Shown here piece by piece: positions 25,441-34,710 of a stretch of DNA of 64,000 nt (position 1 is the stretch's first letter; every line of letters starts with the position of its first letter). Where the stretch lies: the NCBI GenBank assembly GCA_033765145.1, contig JANRIH010000032.1, forward strand, positions 248,001 to 312,000. Direction: 5' to 3'. The position numbers and the translations under genes were made by a program. The notes beneath the pieces are model-generated. The model did not search any database, was not told the origin of the DNA, and saw only the letters and a list, made by a program, of their open reading frames with translations. Origin of the DNA: JAGVSR01 sp033765145. GTDB lineage: Bacteria > Pseudomonadota > Alphaproteobacteria > Rhizobiales > Hyphomicrobiaceae.

Positions 25441-26970
25441 ATGTTTGAACGAACGAGTACTTTCGTGTTGGCCGCGCTGGGGGTTGTCTGCGTTGCCGTA
25501 GCGCTCGCGATGCTCTCCGCCGCCGAAGATGGCGTCGTCCGCGAAGCCGTGAGCGTCGGCACGAAGCCCGCCACGGTCTACCGTCCCGCGGACGGACGGC
25601 GCGGACCGGCCATCGTCATCGCGCACGGGTTCGCCGGCTCGCAGCAACTGATGCAGTCCTTCTCCTTTACGCTCGCGCGCAATGGCTACACCGCCGTCAC
25701 ATTCGACTTCGCCGGCCACGGCCGCAATCCGAGCCCCTTGACCGGCGACATCACGCGCGAGGATGGCGCGACCGAGACCTTGATCGCGGAGACAGAGCGC
25801 ATTCTGGCCTACGCGCGGCCCTTGGGCGACGGTCGGCTGGCGCTTCTCGGCCATTCGATGGCCTCCGACATCATCGTTCGCACGGCCGCACGCCACCCGG
25901 AGGTCGCCGCGACCATCGCCGTGTCGATGTTCTCGCCCGCCGTCACGCGCGAAATCCCGAAGAACCTGCTCGTCGTCGTCGGGGATTGGGAAGGCATGCT
26001 GAAGACGGAAGCGTTGCGCGCCGTCGGGCTGGCGACGTCTCCAGAGGCGGCACAGGAGCGCGTGACCTATGGAGAATTCGCTTCTGGCACCGCGCGTCGT
26101 GCTGCGTTCGTGCCGAATACCGAGCACGTGAGTATTCTGTTCGCGCGCGAGACGATGCAGGAGATGATCGACTGGCTCGACGCCGTCTTCGAGCGACCCC
26201 GCGTCGTGACGCCCGAGATTGCGGTCCGCGGACCTTGGATTGCACTGCTCTTTCTCGGCATCGCGCTCCTCGCGCACCCGGCGACACGCCTCCTGCCGGT
26301 CGTCTCGCCGCGACCCCTCGGCGCTGGCCTCGTCTGGCAGCAACTTTGGCTGCCACTGATCCTGCCCGCCATCGCGACGCCGCTCATACTCCGCTTCGTG
26401 CCGACGCATTTCCTGCCGGTGCTCGTCGGCGACTATCTCGCTGTGCACTTCGGCCTCTACGGCGCGATCACCGCCCTCTGCCTCTGGATGCGCCGCGCCG
26501 CGCTGCCGGATGCCGCGTTACAGATCCCTCTATCTCGCGCTCTGGCCGCCGCGACCGCAATCCTGGTCGCGCTCTATGCGGTGGGTCTCGGCTGGCCGCT
26601 CGATCGCCATTTCACGTCGTTCGTGCCAAGCGAAGGTCGGCTGGGTCTCATCGGCGCGATGGCGATCGGAACAGCGCTCTATTTCCTCGCCGACGAATGG
26701 CTGACGCGCGGTGAGGGTGCCGCGAAAGGCGCGCATTTCGTCAGCAAAGTCGCGTTTCTCGCGTCCCTCGCGCTGGCGACGGCGCTCGATTTCGAGCGGC
26801 TCTTCTTCCTCATGATCATCGTACCACTGATCGTTCTGTTCTTTACGTTTTTCGGGATCGTGAGCCGCTGGGTCTACCGGCGCACCGGCCACCCCTGGGT
26901 CGCCGCGCTCGCGAACGCTGTGGCTATCGCGTGGGCCATCGGCGTCACGTTCCCGCTGGTCGCTGGGTGA
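25441..26970 (+). CDS. Alpha/beta hydrolase fused to a polytopic membrane domain
   Basis: 509 residues from the ATG at 25441 (a TTG at 25429 is also in frame). One N-terminal helix (TFVLAALGVVCVAVALAML), then an alpha/beta-hydrolase domain to about residue 255: IVIAHGFAGS oxyanion region, TFDFAGHGRN, nucleophile elbow GHSMAS, and a His in NTEHVSIL. The C-terminal 240 residues hold six or seven membrane helices. Esterase, peptidase or dienelactone-hydrolase-like action at the membrane is possible; the substrate is unknown. Confidence 0.82.
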   Translation: MFERTSTFVLAALGVVCVAVALAMLSAAEDGVVREAVSVGTKPATVYRPADGRRGPAIVIAHGFAGSQQLMQSFSFTLARNGYTAVTFDFAGHGRNPSPLTGDITREDGATETLIAETERILAYARPLGDGRLALLGHSMASDIIVRTAARHPEVAATIAVSMFSPAVTREIPKNLLVVVGDWEGMLKTEALRAVGLATSPEAAQERVTYGEFASGTARRAAFVPNTEHVSILFARETMQEMIDWLDAVFERPRVVTPEIAVRGPWIALLFLGIALLAHPATRLLPVVSPRPLGAGLVWQQLWLPLILPAIATPLILRFVPTHFLPVLVGDYLAVHFGLYGAITALCLWMRRAALPDAALQIPLSRALAAATAILVALYAVGLGWPLDRHFTSFVPSEGRLGLIGAMAIGTALYFLADEWLTRGEGAAKGAHFVSKVAFLASLALATALDFERLFFLMIIVPLIVLFFTFFGIVSRWVYRRTGHPWVAALANAVAIAWAIGVTFPLVAG

Positions 26971-26983
26971 GGCAATCGCGGCC

Positions 26984-27841
26984 CTACCTCCTCCCCATCA
27001 GCCGTCCGAGCAGCCACTGCACGATTCGCCAGCCGTAGCGCGCGATGACGAGCTGGATGAGATAGCCCACAATTCCGCGCGTCTCGAACCCGAGGTTGCC
27101 GCCGAGGATGTCGCGGATGATCTTGTCGAGCGATCCCGTTTCCGGCACGCGGCTGGCGTCCGTCGTCCCGCCGCCACCGCTCGGCCGGGGCACGCGCGCG
27201 CCGCCCCGCCGGATGACATCCGAGAGATCGTCGAACGGATTGCGGCCCGGTGTCTCGTGCGGGCGCTGACGGCGCGGCATCTCGCCGGGGATGGGAAGCG
27301 GCTCCTGCTTGGCGATCTCGCGCCCGGGCGTCGCCGGTCGACCGCTGCCGTCCCTGCCGGTGTCCGCAATGGGCGGCAGTGCCCCGCTCTCTGGCAGCGA
27401 GACGTTTTTCATGATGGCCTCGAGCGGCCCGCGCGTCGTTTTGGAGAGCGCGCCGACCAACAGGTCCGCAACGACCGGTAGCAGTTGCCGGACGACGTCG
27501 GCAGGGACGCCGGTTTGACCGGCCACGCGATTGGCGACACCGCGGCTTGCGTGTTTTGAACCGAGAATGTCCCCGAGGAGTTCGTCACCCGCCGCAATCG
27601 CTTCGGGCGTCGTCGCGGCCAACGGATCGAGATAGGCCGCATAGTTTCCCGAGCCGATCCGGCGCACGAGATCGGCTGTCCCGCCGCGGTTGAGCGTGTT
27701 GCCCTCGATGGCCCAGGCCAGTTCGCCGACCACAGCCGCCACGGCCGGCTCGATCTTGGCCCGCGGCAGCTCGAATCGCGCCGCGAGCGCCTGGATGGCG
27801 CCGGACTTCTGGATTTCGGTCATGACGGTCGAGGTCGTCAC
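26984..27841 (-). CDS. DUF937 (YidB-like) family protein
   Basis: 285 residues from a GTG at 27841, chosen because GGAG lies 7 nt upstream; a TTG at 27898 is the longest alternative. The first 150 residues are helical with repeats typical of DUF937 (ELLGDILGSKHASRGVANRVAGQTGV, QLLPVVADLLVGAL). A Pro/Arg/Gly-rich linker follows, and the C-terminus (IVGYLIQLVIARYGWRIVQWLLGRLM) could be a short membrane segment. Function unknown. Divergent from hppA and convergent with the hydrolase gene. Confidence 0.75.
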   Translation of the reverse strand: MTTSTVMTEIQKSGAIQALAARFELPRAKIEPAVAAVVGELAWAIEGNTLNRGGTADLVRRIGSGNYAAYLDPLAATTPEAIAAGDELLGDILGSKHASRGVANRVAGQTGVPADVVRQLLPVVADLLVGALSKTTRGPLEAIMKNVSLPESGALPPIADTGRDGSGRPATPGREIAKQEPLPIPGEMPRRQRPHETPGRNPFDDLSDVIRRGGARVPRPSGGGGTTDASRVPETGSLDKIIRDILGGNLGFETRGIVGYLIQLVIARYGWRIVQWLLGRLMGRR

Positions 27842-28216
27842 GGGAAGCTCCGGTAGGGCAAGCCCCTGCGAAATAGGGGGATGAAGGAGGATCGGCAATT
27901 AAGTAGCTAGATCTACGACAGAATTCCAGCGGCGCATTGCAGCATCGGGCTGACTTGCGTCGGCGGCGTGTGCCTCCGTGGACGGATCGGCGCGTCGTCA
28001 CCTCGCCCTCGTTCTAAAGTCGGCGGGCCGAAACGTGTGCCTCGGTTGCAACTCTGAGGCACTTTTGGCATGGTCCGCGCCGCGCGAGTCCACGGGATCG
28101 TGGAGCGCGACCGCAGGAACGGGGCCGACCGGCCGAATGAGTGAGACGAACGACGACGGAACGCCCTCGGCGACACGGCCGGGCGTGGCCGCGCACGGCC
28201 TTTTGGGGAGAATGAA
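27842..28216. other. 375-bp divergent intergenic region upstream of hppA
   Basis: It contains a small hairpin, GTGCCTC / GAGGCAC (28037-28043 and 28056-28062) followed by TTTT, about 150 nt before the hppA start. This could be a weak attenuator or chance. Promoters for hppA and the DUF937 gene presumably lie here. No gene seen. Confidence 0.45.
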
Positions 28217-30373
28217 ATGAACGAGATACTTTGGGCCATCATTGGATGCGGCGCGTTGGCGCTCGTCTATGCGGCCGTTACGATCAATCAGGTAATGAGC
28301 GCCGACGCCGGCAACGCGCGCATGCAGGAAATCGCGGGCGCCGTCCGCGAGGGTGCGGAAGCCTACCTCAACCGCCAGTACACGACGATCGGCATGGTCG
28401 GCGTCGTGATCCTCGTCGTCGCCGGTGCTCTGCTCGGCGTGCCCGTCGCCGGTGGCTTCCTGATCGGCGCCGTATTGTCCGGTCTCGCCGGCTACATCGG
28501 CATGAACGTCTCGGTCCGCGCCAACGTCCGCACCGCCCAGGCCGCGACCCAGTCGCTTGCTTCGGGGCTCGACATCGCGTTCAAGGCTGGCGCCGTCACC
28601 GGTATGCTGGTCGCGGGTCTCGCTCTGCTCGGCGTCGCCATCTACTTCTACATCCTGACGAACGTCCTGAACTACGCCCCCTCCGACCGCACTGTCATCG
28701 ACGCGCTTGTGGCGTTGGGCTTCGGCGCTTCGTTGATCTCGATCTTCGCGCGTTTGGGCGGCGGCATCTTCACCAAGGGTGCGGACGTCGGCGGCGATCT
28801 CGTCGGCAAGGTCGAGGCTGGCATTCCCGAGGATGATCCCCGCAACCCCGCGACCATCGCGGACAACGTCGGCGACAACGTCGGCGATTGCGCGGGCATG
28901 GCGGCGGACCTTTTCGAGACCTACGCGGTGACGGTCGTCGCAACGATGGTTCTGGCCGCGATCCTGTTCGCGGGTCAGCCGAACCTTCTCGCACTCATGG
29001 TCTATCCGCTCGCGATCTGCGCAGCCTGCATCGTGACCTCGATCATCGGCACCTACTTCGTGAAGCTCGGCTCCAACGGCTCCATCATGGGCGCGCTCTA
29101 CAAGGGCTTCATCGCCTCCGCCGTGCTGTCGATCGGCGGTCTCTGGGTCGCGACACAGTACGTGCTCGGCGGCTATGGCCCCGTCGGCACCGCGGCGGGA
29201 ATTGAGATCACGGGTCTCAATCTCATGTACTGCGGCCTCGCCGGTCTCGCGGTCACGGGCCTCATCGTCTGGATCACAGAGTACTACACGGGCATCGGCT
29301 ACAACCCCGTGCGCTCGATCAGCCAGGCGTCGGTTACCGGCCACGGCACGAACGTCATCCAGGGCCTCGCCGTCTCGCTCGAGGCCTGCGCGCTGCCGAC
29401 GATCGTTATTGTCGCTGGCATCCTGCTGACCTTCAACCTCGCCGGCCTCTACGGCACCGCGATCGCGACGACTACGATGCTCGGCCTCGCCGGCATGGTC
29501 GTGGCGCTCGACGCCTTCGGCCCCGTGACGGACAACGCGGGCGGCATCGCCGAGATGGCGGGTCTTCCGAAGGAAGTCCGCCGTTCGACCGACGCATTGG
29601 ACGCCGTCGGCAACACGACGAAGGCCGTCACCAAGGGCTACGCCATCGGCTCGGCGGGCTTGGGCGCGCTCGTGCTCTTCGCGGCTTACAACTACGACCT
29701 GCAGTACTTCATCAAGCAGGCGAACGAGCCGGGCTCCACGGTCTATCAGTACTTCAAGGGCGTCGAGATCAACTTCGGCCTCGACAACCCCTACGTCGTC
29801 GTCGGCCTCCTTCTCGGCGGCCTCATCCCCTACCTCTTCGGCGGCATCGCCATGACGGCCGTCGGCCGCGCGGCGGGCTCGATCGTCGAAGAGGTGCGCC
29901 GCCAGTTCAAGGCCAAGCCCGGCATCATGAAGGGCACCGAGAAGCCAGACTACGCAACCGCGGTCGACATCCTGACTAAGGCCGCCATCAAGGAAATGAT
30001 CATTCCGTCCATGCTGCCGGTGCTGTCGCCCATCGTGCTCTTCTTCGCGATCAACGCCATCGCCGGAAAGGGCGCGGCGTTCTCGGCGGTCGGTGCGATG
30101 TTGCTCGGTGTTATCGTCACCGGCCTCTTCGTGGCCATCTCGATGACGTCGGGCGGCGGCGCCTGGGACAACGCCAAGAAGAGCTTCGAGGACGGCTTCG
30201 TCGACAAGGACGGTGTCAAGCACTTGAAGGGCTCGGAGGCTCACAAGGCATCCGTCACGGGCGACACGGTCGGCGATCCTTATAAGGATACCGCAGGCCC
30301 GGCCGTGAACCCCGCGATCAAGATCACGAACATCGTGGCCCTGCTTCTCCTGGCCGTCCTCTCGCACGGCTGA
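28217..30373 (+). CDS. hppA: Membrane-bound proton-pumping pyrophosphatase (K+-independent type)
   Basis: 718 residues, about 16 membrane helices. GGGGAG precedes the ATG. The active-site loop DVGGDLVGKVEAGIPEDD plus NPATIADNVGDNVGDCAGMA is fully conserved, as is the second Asp-rich loop near DAFGPVTDNAGGIAEM. Lys occupies the site in GNTTKAVTKGYAIGSA that is Ala in K+-dependent enzymes, so this should be the K+-independent H+ pump. It hydrolyses cytosolic pyrophosphate and exports protons. A Rho-independent terminator follows. Confidence 0.96.
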   Translation: MNEILWAIIGCGALALVYAAVTINQVMSADAGNARMQEIAGAVREGAEAYLNRQYTTIGMVGVVILVVAGALLGVPVAGGFLIGAVLSGLAGYIGMNVSVRANVRTAQAATQSLASGLDIAFKAGAVTGMLVAGLALLGVAIYFYILTNVLNYAPSDRTVIDALVALGFGASLISIFARLGGGIFTKGADVGGDLVGKVEAGIPEDDPRNPATIADNVGDNVGDCAGMAADLFETYAVTVVATMVLAAILFAGQPNLLALMVYPLAICAACIVTSIIGTYFVKLGSNGSIMGALYKGFIASAVLSIGGLWVATQYVLGGYGPVGTAAGIEITGLNLMYCGLAGLAVTGLIVWITEYYTGIGYNPVRSISQASVTGHGTNVIQGLAVSLEACALPTIVIVAGILLTFNLAGLYGTAIATTTMLGLAGMVVALDAFGPVTDNAGGIAEMAGLPKEVRRSTDALDAVGNTTKAVTKGYAIGSAGLGALVLFAAYNYDLQYFIKQANEPGSTVYQYFKGVEINFGLDNPYVVVGLLLGGLIPYLFGGIAMTAVGRAAGSIVEEVRRQFKAKPGIMKGTEKPDYATAVDILTKAAIKEMIIPSMLPVLSPIVLFFAINAIAGKGAAFSAVGAMLLGVIVTGLFVAISMTSGGGAWDNAKKSFEDGFVDKDGVKHLKGSEAHKASVTGDTVGDPYKDTAGPAVNPAIKITNIVALLLLAVLSHG

Positions 30374-30402
30374 GACCGGCGAACGCTCTGACGAAGAACA
30401 CG

Positions 30403-30431
30403 AAACCCCGGGAGCGATCCCGGGGTTTTTT
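30403..30431 (+). terminator. Rho-independent terminator of hppA
   Basis: Stem 30403-30413 / 30418-30428 with a GCGA loop, ending in a run of T. Confidence 0.88.
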
Positions 30432-30533
30432 ATTTCTCCGCCGCCGACTAGTCGAAATGCTCCGGCGACGGCTAATCTCGTCCGATACTGACGGCTCGAT
30501 GTTGGCGGGGTGGCCGGAGTTCGGAGGAATTGC

Positions 30534-33047
30534 GTGCACGAGATTTTCATCAGCTATTCGACGACGCGGCGGGATTTGACCGAACGCCTCGCGGCCGTCA
30601 TCGAACACCAATATGGCAAGGACGCCGTCTGGTGGGATACGCGCCTCGAAGCCGATGAAGCCTTCCACACGCAGATCGCGACGGCTCTCGCGGCGGCCCG
30701 CGTCGTGATTGTCATCTGGACCCGCGGCGCGGCCGTCTCGGACTATGTCTATTCCGAAGCACGCCGCGCGACACGCCACGGCAAGCTCGTCAACGTGCGC
30801 GGCGACGACATACCCTTCGACAAAATCCCTCAGCCCTTCGACATCTACCAGGTCGAGGACTTCGCCAACACCGATCGAATTCTCGCCACCGTCGCGCGCG
30901 TCATGCGGGGAAACCGATTGCCGACCCGCGTCTCCGAAGCGGAGTATTATTTCCGCGATCACGGCAAGCGCGTCCTCGACCCCAAGCAGATGCCGCTGCC
31001 GACCGACCCGAACGCCCTGGCGAAACTCCTGCCGAGCGATCTCCTGCAAGCGAAATACGCCGTGGTCGACTATGACGACGCAGCCGGCGCCTGCGCGGCC
31101 ATGCTCACGTGGTGCCTGAACCCTGCCGAACCGCTGGCTGGCCGGCTCGTTCATGGTCCCGGCGGCCTCGGCAAGACACGGCTCATGATCGAAACCGCCG
31201 CCAGGCTGCGCGACGAACGCGGGTGGCAGGCGGGATTTCTCGACCGGCCGCCAGATGACGCGGCGGTCGCTCGCCAAAGGATGCGAGCACTCGAGCAGAT
31301 GGTCCAGCATCCCTCCGGTGCCGGTGTCCTGATCGTCGTCGATTACGCCGAGGCGCGGCAGGCGGAGGTAAAGGCGCTGGCTGCACGGTTCATGGAACTC
31401 GGTGTCGGCAGCGCCCAGCCGGTGCGCCTGGTTCTGCTGACGCGTGGCGCGGGCGAATGGTGGCGCATGGCCCTCGAAGAGGATGAAGCGCTGCGGACAA
31501 TCTTCGCCGCTCCCCGAGGAGAGGACGTGGCCACCCACATGCCGTCGATGCCGACGGGTCAGCATCGGCTCGATTACTTCCTCGCCTGCGTGAAAAAACT
31601 CGTGGCGCCCATGCATTGGCAAGGCTACCCGCGGCCATCGGGTCAGCCCTCGGTCGCGCGGCTGGTGAAAATCGAATCCGGCGAGCGTTACAAGAGGCCG
31701 CTCGCGATCCAGATGGAGGCGGTGCTCTGGCTCGCGTCGTCTGCGCCGGGTGACGACGAGCAAGGCGTCGACAAATTGCTCGACAATTTCGTCGGTCTCG
31801 AGCGCGAGCACTGGGCCAAACTCGTCGGCAAACCCACCCTCGACACGGAAACGAGGCGAGCCCTCGCGCGCGGCGTGGCGCAGGTCACGGTGATACAGGG
31901 GGTCGAGAATCGCCCATCGTCCTACCGGCTGCTACGGTCAGATCGCTTCTATGAAGGCGCCCGTGTCTCCGATGGCGCGGTGGCGCCCCTCCACGACAAT
32001 CTCACAACGCTCTATGGCAAGCCGAATGAAGGGCTCGCGCCCTTGGAACCCGATCTGATCGGCGAGCATCTGATCGCGGGGCAGGCCGACGCGGTGCTGG
32101 TCGACGCCTGCCTCGCCTGGATCGAGACCGAGCCCGAGGACGGCCGCACCAAGCGCCGTGAAGACATTCTGACTGTCCTGCAGCGCGCCACCCAGCCCGA
32201 GCACGGCGAGACGAGCGTCGCCCGCGCATCTGCCCTCCTCGACCACTGCATCGCGCATCATGGCGCGACACTGGCGCCCGAAATCGTGAAGGTGATGGGC
32301 GATACGCCAGGAAAATTGTTCGACCGGCTCGAAGCCCTGGTAGACGTTCTGCCCGTTGAGGCTCTGGCCGCCATCAACTTCGTGCTCCCGGTGCAGCACA
32401 CCGGCTGGATGGAGTTATCGCTTCGTGTGGCAGATCGCAATGCGGATCTGGCGCGGAATTTGCTATCCGCCGCTCACGCGGCGGACCATGATCGCGAACG
32501 AGATGCGATCCTCAACAACGCTGCCGCCGCGCTCGGAACACTCGGCATTCGCTACGCCAATCTGCAGCGTCTCGACGACGCCCTCGCAGCCTCCGAGGAA
32601 GCCGTCAAAATCCTCAGAGACCTCTACGACCGCAAACCCGACGTCTACGGGCCAGACCTCGCCACGAGCCTCAATAACATCAGTGTCGATTACGCCAATC
32701 TGCAGCGTCTCGACGACGCCCTCGCAGCCTCCGAGGAAGCCGTCAAAATCAGGAGAGACCTCTACGACCGCAAACCCGACGTCTACGGGCCAGACCTCGC
32801 CACGAGCCTCAGCGTATTGTCTCACGTCTCGGCCATGCAAAGTCGAACGCTTGACGCTGCAAATCAGGCCCACGAGGCGCTGGCAATACTTGCACCCTTC
32901 GTCGAGCGATACCCGGCGAGTTTTGGCGGTCTGGCGCGGGTAATTGGCGGAGACATCATCAAGTACAGTGCCGCGGCCGGCAGAGAGCCCGACATGGCCC
33001 TACTGCAGCGCGTCGCGCGCGCGCTTGGCATGCAGCAGGAGCCGTAG
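30534..33047 (+). CDS. TIR domain / STAND-type NTPase / TPR protein
   Basis: 837 residues from the GTG at 30534, chosen because GGAGG lies 7 nt upstream; a GTG at 30510 is weaker. TIR domain: EIFISYST at the N-terminus, VWWDTRL, and E75 in SDYVYSEARRA at the NADase catalytic position. An NTPase follows with Walker A GPGGLGKT (from G208) and Walker B VLIVVDYAE (D270). The C-terminus carries TPR units, two of which (46 residues each) are nearly identical. This architecture is shared with bacterial nucleotide-binding immune receptors, where ligand recognition by the repeats triggers oligomerisation and NAD+ loss. That role is inferred here. It appears monocistronic. Confidence 0.85.
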   Translation: MHEIFISYSTTRRDLTERLAAVIEHQYGKDAVWWDTRLEADEAFHTQIATALAAARVVIVIWTRGAAVSDYVYSEARRATRHGKLVNVRGDDIPFDKIPQPFDIYQVEDFANTDRILATVARVMRGNRLPTRVSEAEYYFRDHGKRVLDPKQMPLPTDPNALAKLLPSDLLQAKYAVVDYDDAAGACAAMLTWCLNPAEPLAGRLVHGPGGLGKTRLMIETAARLRDERGWQAGFLDRPPDDAAVARQRMRALEQMVQHPSGAGVLIVVDYAEARQAEVKALAARFMELGVGSAQPVRLVLLTRGAGEWWRMALEEDEALRTIFAAPRGEDVATHMPSMPTGQHRLDYFLACVKKLVAPMHWQGYPRPSGQPSVARLVKIESGERYKRPLAIQMEAVLWLASSAPGDDEQGVDKLLDNFVGLEREHWAKLVGKPTLDTETRRALARGVAQVTVIQGVENRPSSYRLLRSDRFYEGARVSDGAVAPLHDNLTTLYGKPNEGLAPLEPDLIGEHLIAGQADAVLVDACLAWIETEPEDGRTKRREDILTVLQRATQPEHGETSVARASALLDHCIAHHGATLAPEIVKVMGDTPGKLFDRLEALVDVLPVEALAAINFVLPVQHTGWMELSLRVADRNADLARNLLSAAHAADHDRERDAILNNAAAALGTLGIRYANLQRLDDALAASEEAVKILRDLYDRKPDVYGPDLATSLNNISVDYANLQRLDDALAASEEAVKIRRDLYDRKPDVYGPDLATSLSVLSHVSAMQSRTLDAANQAHEALAILAPFVERYPASFGGLARVIGGDIIKYSAAAGREPDMALLQRVARALGMQQEP
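32553..32811 (+). repeat. Two near-identical TPR-coding repeats, period 138 bp
   Basis: Segments 32553-32673 and 32691-32811 are almost identical in nucleotides, differing mainly at one short patch (codons ILRD versus IRRD). Such identity at synonymous sites points to recent duplication or gene conversion inside the TIR-STAND-TPR gene. Confidence 0.9.
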
Positions 33048-33076
33048 CTCATTGCCCTGAGCGGGTTCTCCGCCAC

Positions 33077-34348
33077 CTACTCCGTCAGCCGGATCGGTTG
33101 CGCGACGCCGCGGATACCTTCGGGGACGGGAATGTCGGTGCGCGCGTAATCGGCATTCAGCACCACGTGCGGCGTCGCGAGCAGCATCACGCGACGCGCG
33201 ACGATGGCGGTATAGGCCGACGTGCCGCCGACCCGCGCGTCGCCGTCGACGACGAGCGAATTGCGCGGCAGGTAGACGGTGCCGACGAAGCGCTGCGCGT
33301 TGCGGCTCAGGATCGTGTGCGCGAGTGCCCGGGGCTGCGCGCGCGAGCCGAAAACGAGGATGCCGGCGGTCGGCCCCGCACGCGCGGCGGCAAGCTCGAT
33401 CGTCGTCGTGGGGTCGAGCGTCATGACGGCGATGTCGGCGAGATGAAGCGTGACGTCGTCGCCCCGGAGCCGCGCAAGGCCGGTGACGAGCAGCGGCCCG
33501 CCCGTGATCGTGTAGACGCCGGGATCGAGCGCGACGTCCGCCAGCCCCGCGATCGTGAGCCCGCCGCAATAGACGCCGGGCCGCAATCGGCGGAACCCGG
33601 CCGCGACAATCGTGCCATCGTAGTCGCACGCGCCGCCACTGGGTTCCGGCCGGCTCGCGAGCGGGTCGTCGAACTGTGGACAGTCGAGGACGGGCGATGG
33701 GGAGATCTTGTCCGCACCGAGAACGCCGCCGGCGGAGCAGATGTTGTCCGCTTCGAGCTTCGCGGTCGGGAACACGGAGATGCCCGCCGCCGCGGTCGAA
33801 TTCGAGAAGATCGAGCAACCGTTGGCCGTCATTCTCGACAGGAGCTGGAGATCTACGGCGCGGGCTTCGTCGGGTTCGAGCGCCAGGAGGCAGATGTTGG
33901 GGCTGCCGACCACGCGCGCAACCGAGCGGACATGCACGGTGTTGGGCAGCAGCACCGACATGAGGCCGAACGCGGGCACGACATCGAGGCGCGCTGCGAC
34001 CGCGACTTCCATCGCGTCGGCATCAAAGTCCGCCGTGATGGTGGGCTCACCGCCCTCGATGTTTTCGGCGTCCTCCGCGATGTTGAGCTTCGCGATCTGC
34101 TCGGCGATGGTCGCGTAGTTTTCCCGGCCGCTCCGCGACAGGCTGACTTCCTTGGCTGCGGCCAGTGCGGCCGCGTCGACGGCGGCCTGCAAAGACAAGC
34201 GAACGTCGACGAGCCGCGTGAGATCGATTGCGCCGCCGATGAGCATCACGAGCGCGGGGACGACGATCGCGACGATGACGGCGATGCTGCCCGACCGGCT
34301 GCGCAGGAATCTGGATCGTGTGTGCGGACTTGGTAAATCGGCAGACAT
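33077..34348 (-). CDS. TadE/TadG-like pilus-assembly family protein
   Basis: 423 residues from the ATG at 34348. N-terminal RSGSIAVIVAIVVPALVML with IGGAIDLTRLVDVR is the TadG-like membrane helix; LSLQAAVDAAALAAAKEV follows, as in Flp pilus-associated pseudopilins. The large C-terminal region is periplasmic/extracellular and contains six or so Cys and a VWA-less, beta-rich stretch. No other tad/cpa genes are present in the window, so it is an orphan copy. Convergent with the TIR gene, with only 29 nt between stop codons. Confidence 0.78.
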   Translation of the reverse strand: MSADLPSPHTRSRFLRSRSGSIAVIVAIVVPALVMLIGGAIDLTRLVDVRLSLQAAVDAAALAAAKEVSLSRSGRENYATIAEQIAKLNIAEDAENIEGGEPTITADFDADAMEVAVAARLDVVPAFGLMSVLLPNTVHVRSVARVVGSPNICLLALEPDEARAVDLQLLSRMTANGCSIFSNSTAAAGISVFPTAKLEADNICSAGGVLGADKISPSPVLDCPQFDDPLASRPEPSGGACDYDGTIVAAGFRRLRPGVYCGGLTIAGLADVALDPGVYTITGGPLLVTGLARLRGDDVTLHLADIAVMTLDPTTTIELAAARAGPTAGILVFGSRAQPRALAHTILSRNAQRFVGTVYLPRNSLVVDGDARVGGTSAYTAIVARRVMLLATPHVVLNADYARTDIPVPEGIRGVAQPIRLTE

Positions 34349-34710
34349 TCGGAACCGGACGAATAAATGGATCGAAAGCGCAATGATTTCTATAGAGCCG
34401 GGGTTAAGAAGCGCTAACGATCCACGTGCGCGGCCGTGGCAAGGACAAGAAATTCCGTCGCCGCGTGCCGGTTCGGGGCACGACGTTAACGAACAGAGTT
34501 CAGAACAGTCGGAGGCTGGTATCGGAAGCCAGTACAGTAAAATGGGCAACGGGCTCCCGGACGGCGCGGCAGATCCAGTTCGGGAGCCCGCTTCCATGGG
34601 GCGCCTGTAATTGGCGGGACAGTGGACAGGACTTGCGACTATGAGGCCGTTGACCCCACGTGAGCGCAGGCGTCGATACGGGGCAGTCGGATTGAGATAG
34701 GACCCATCGC
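34349..34710. other. 362-bp interval between the TadG-like gene and ynfA
   Basis: Divergent promoter space. One imperfect inverted repeat, GGGCTCCCG / CGGGAGCCC, with a loop of about 23 nt lies near 34550-34592. No gene or terminator seen. Confidence 0.45.

Noticed and set aside
27998..30550. 850-codon open frame on the minus strand across hppA
   Set aside because: It is antisense to the fully conserved pyrophosphatase; composition is Arg/Asp/Val-rich, typical of a mirror frame in high-GC DNA.
32553..32811. Possible CRISPR array
   Set aside because: Only two copies, 121 nt each, inside a coding frame; these are protein repeats.
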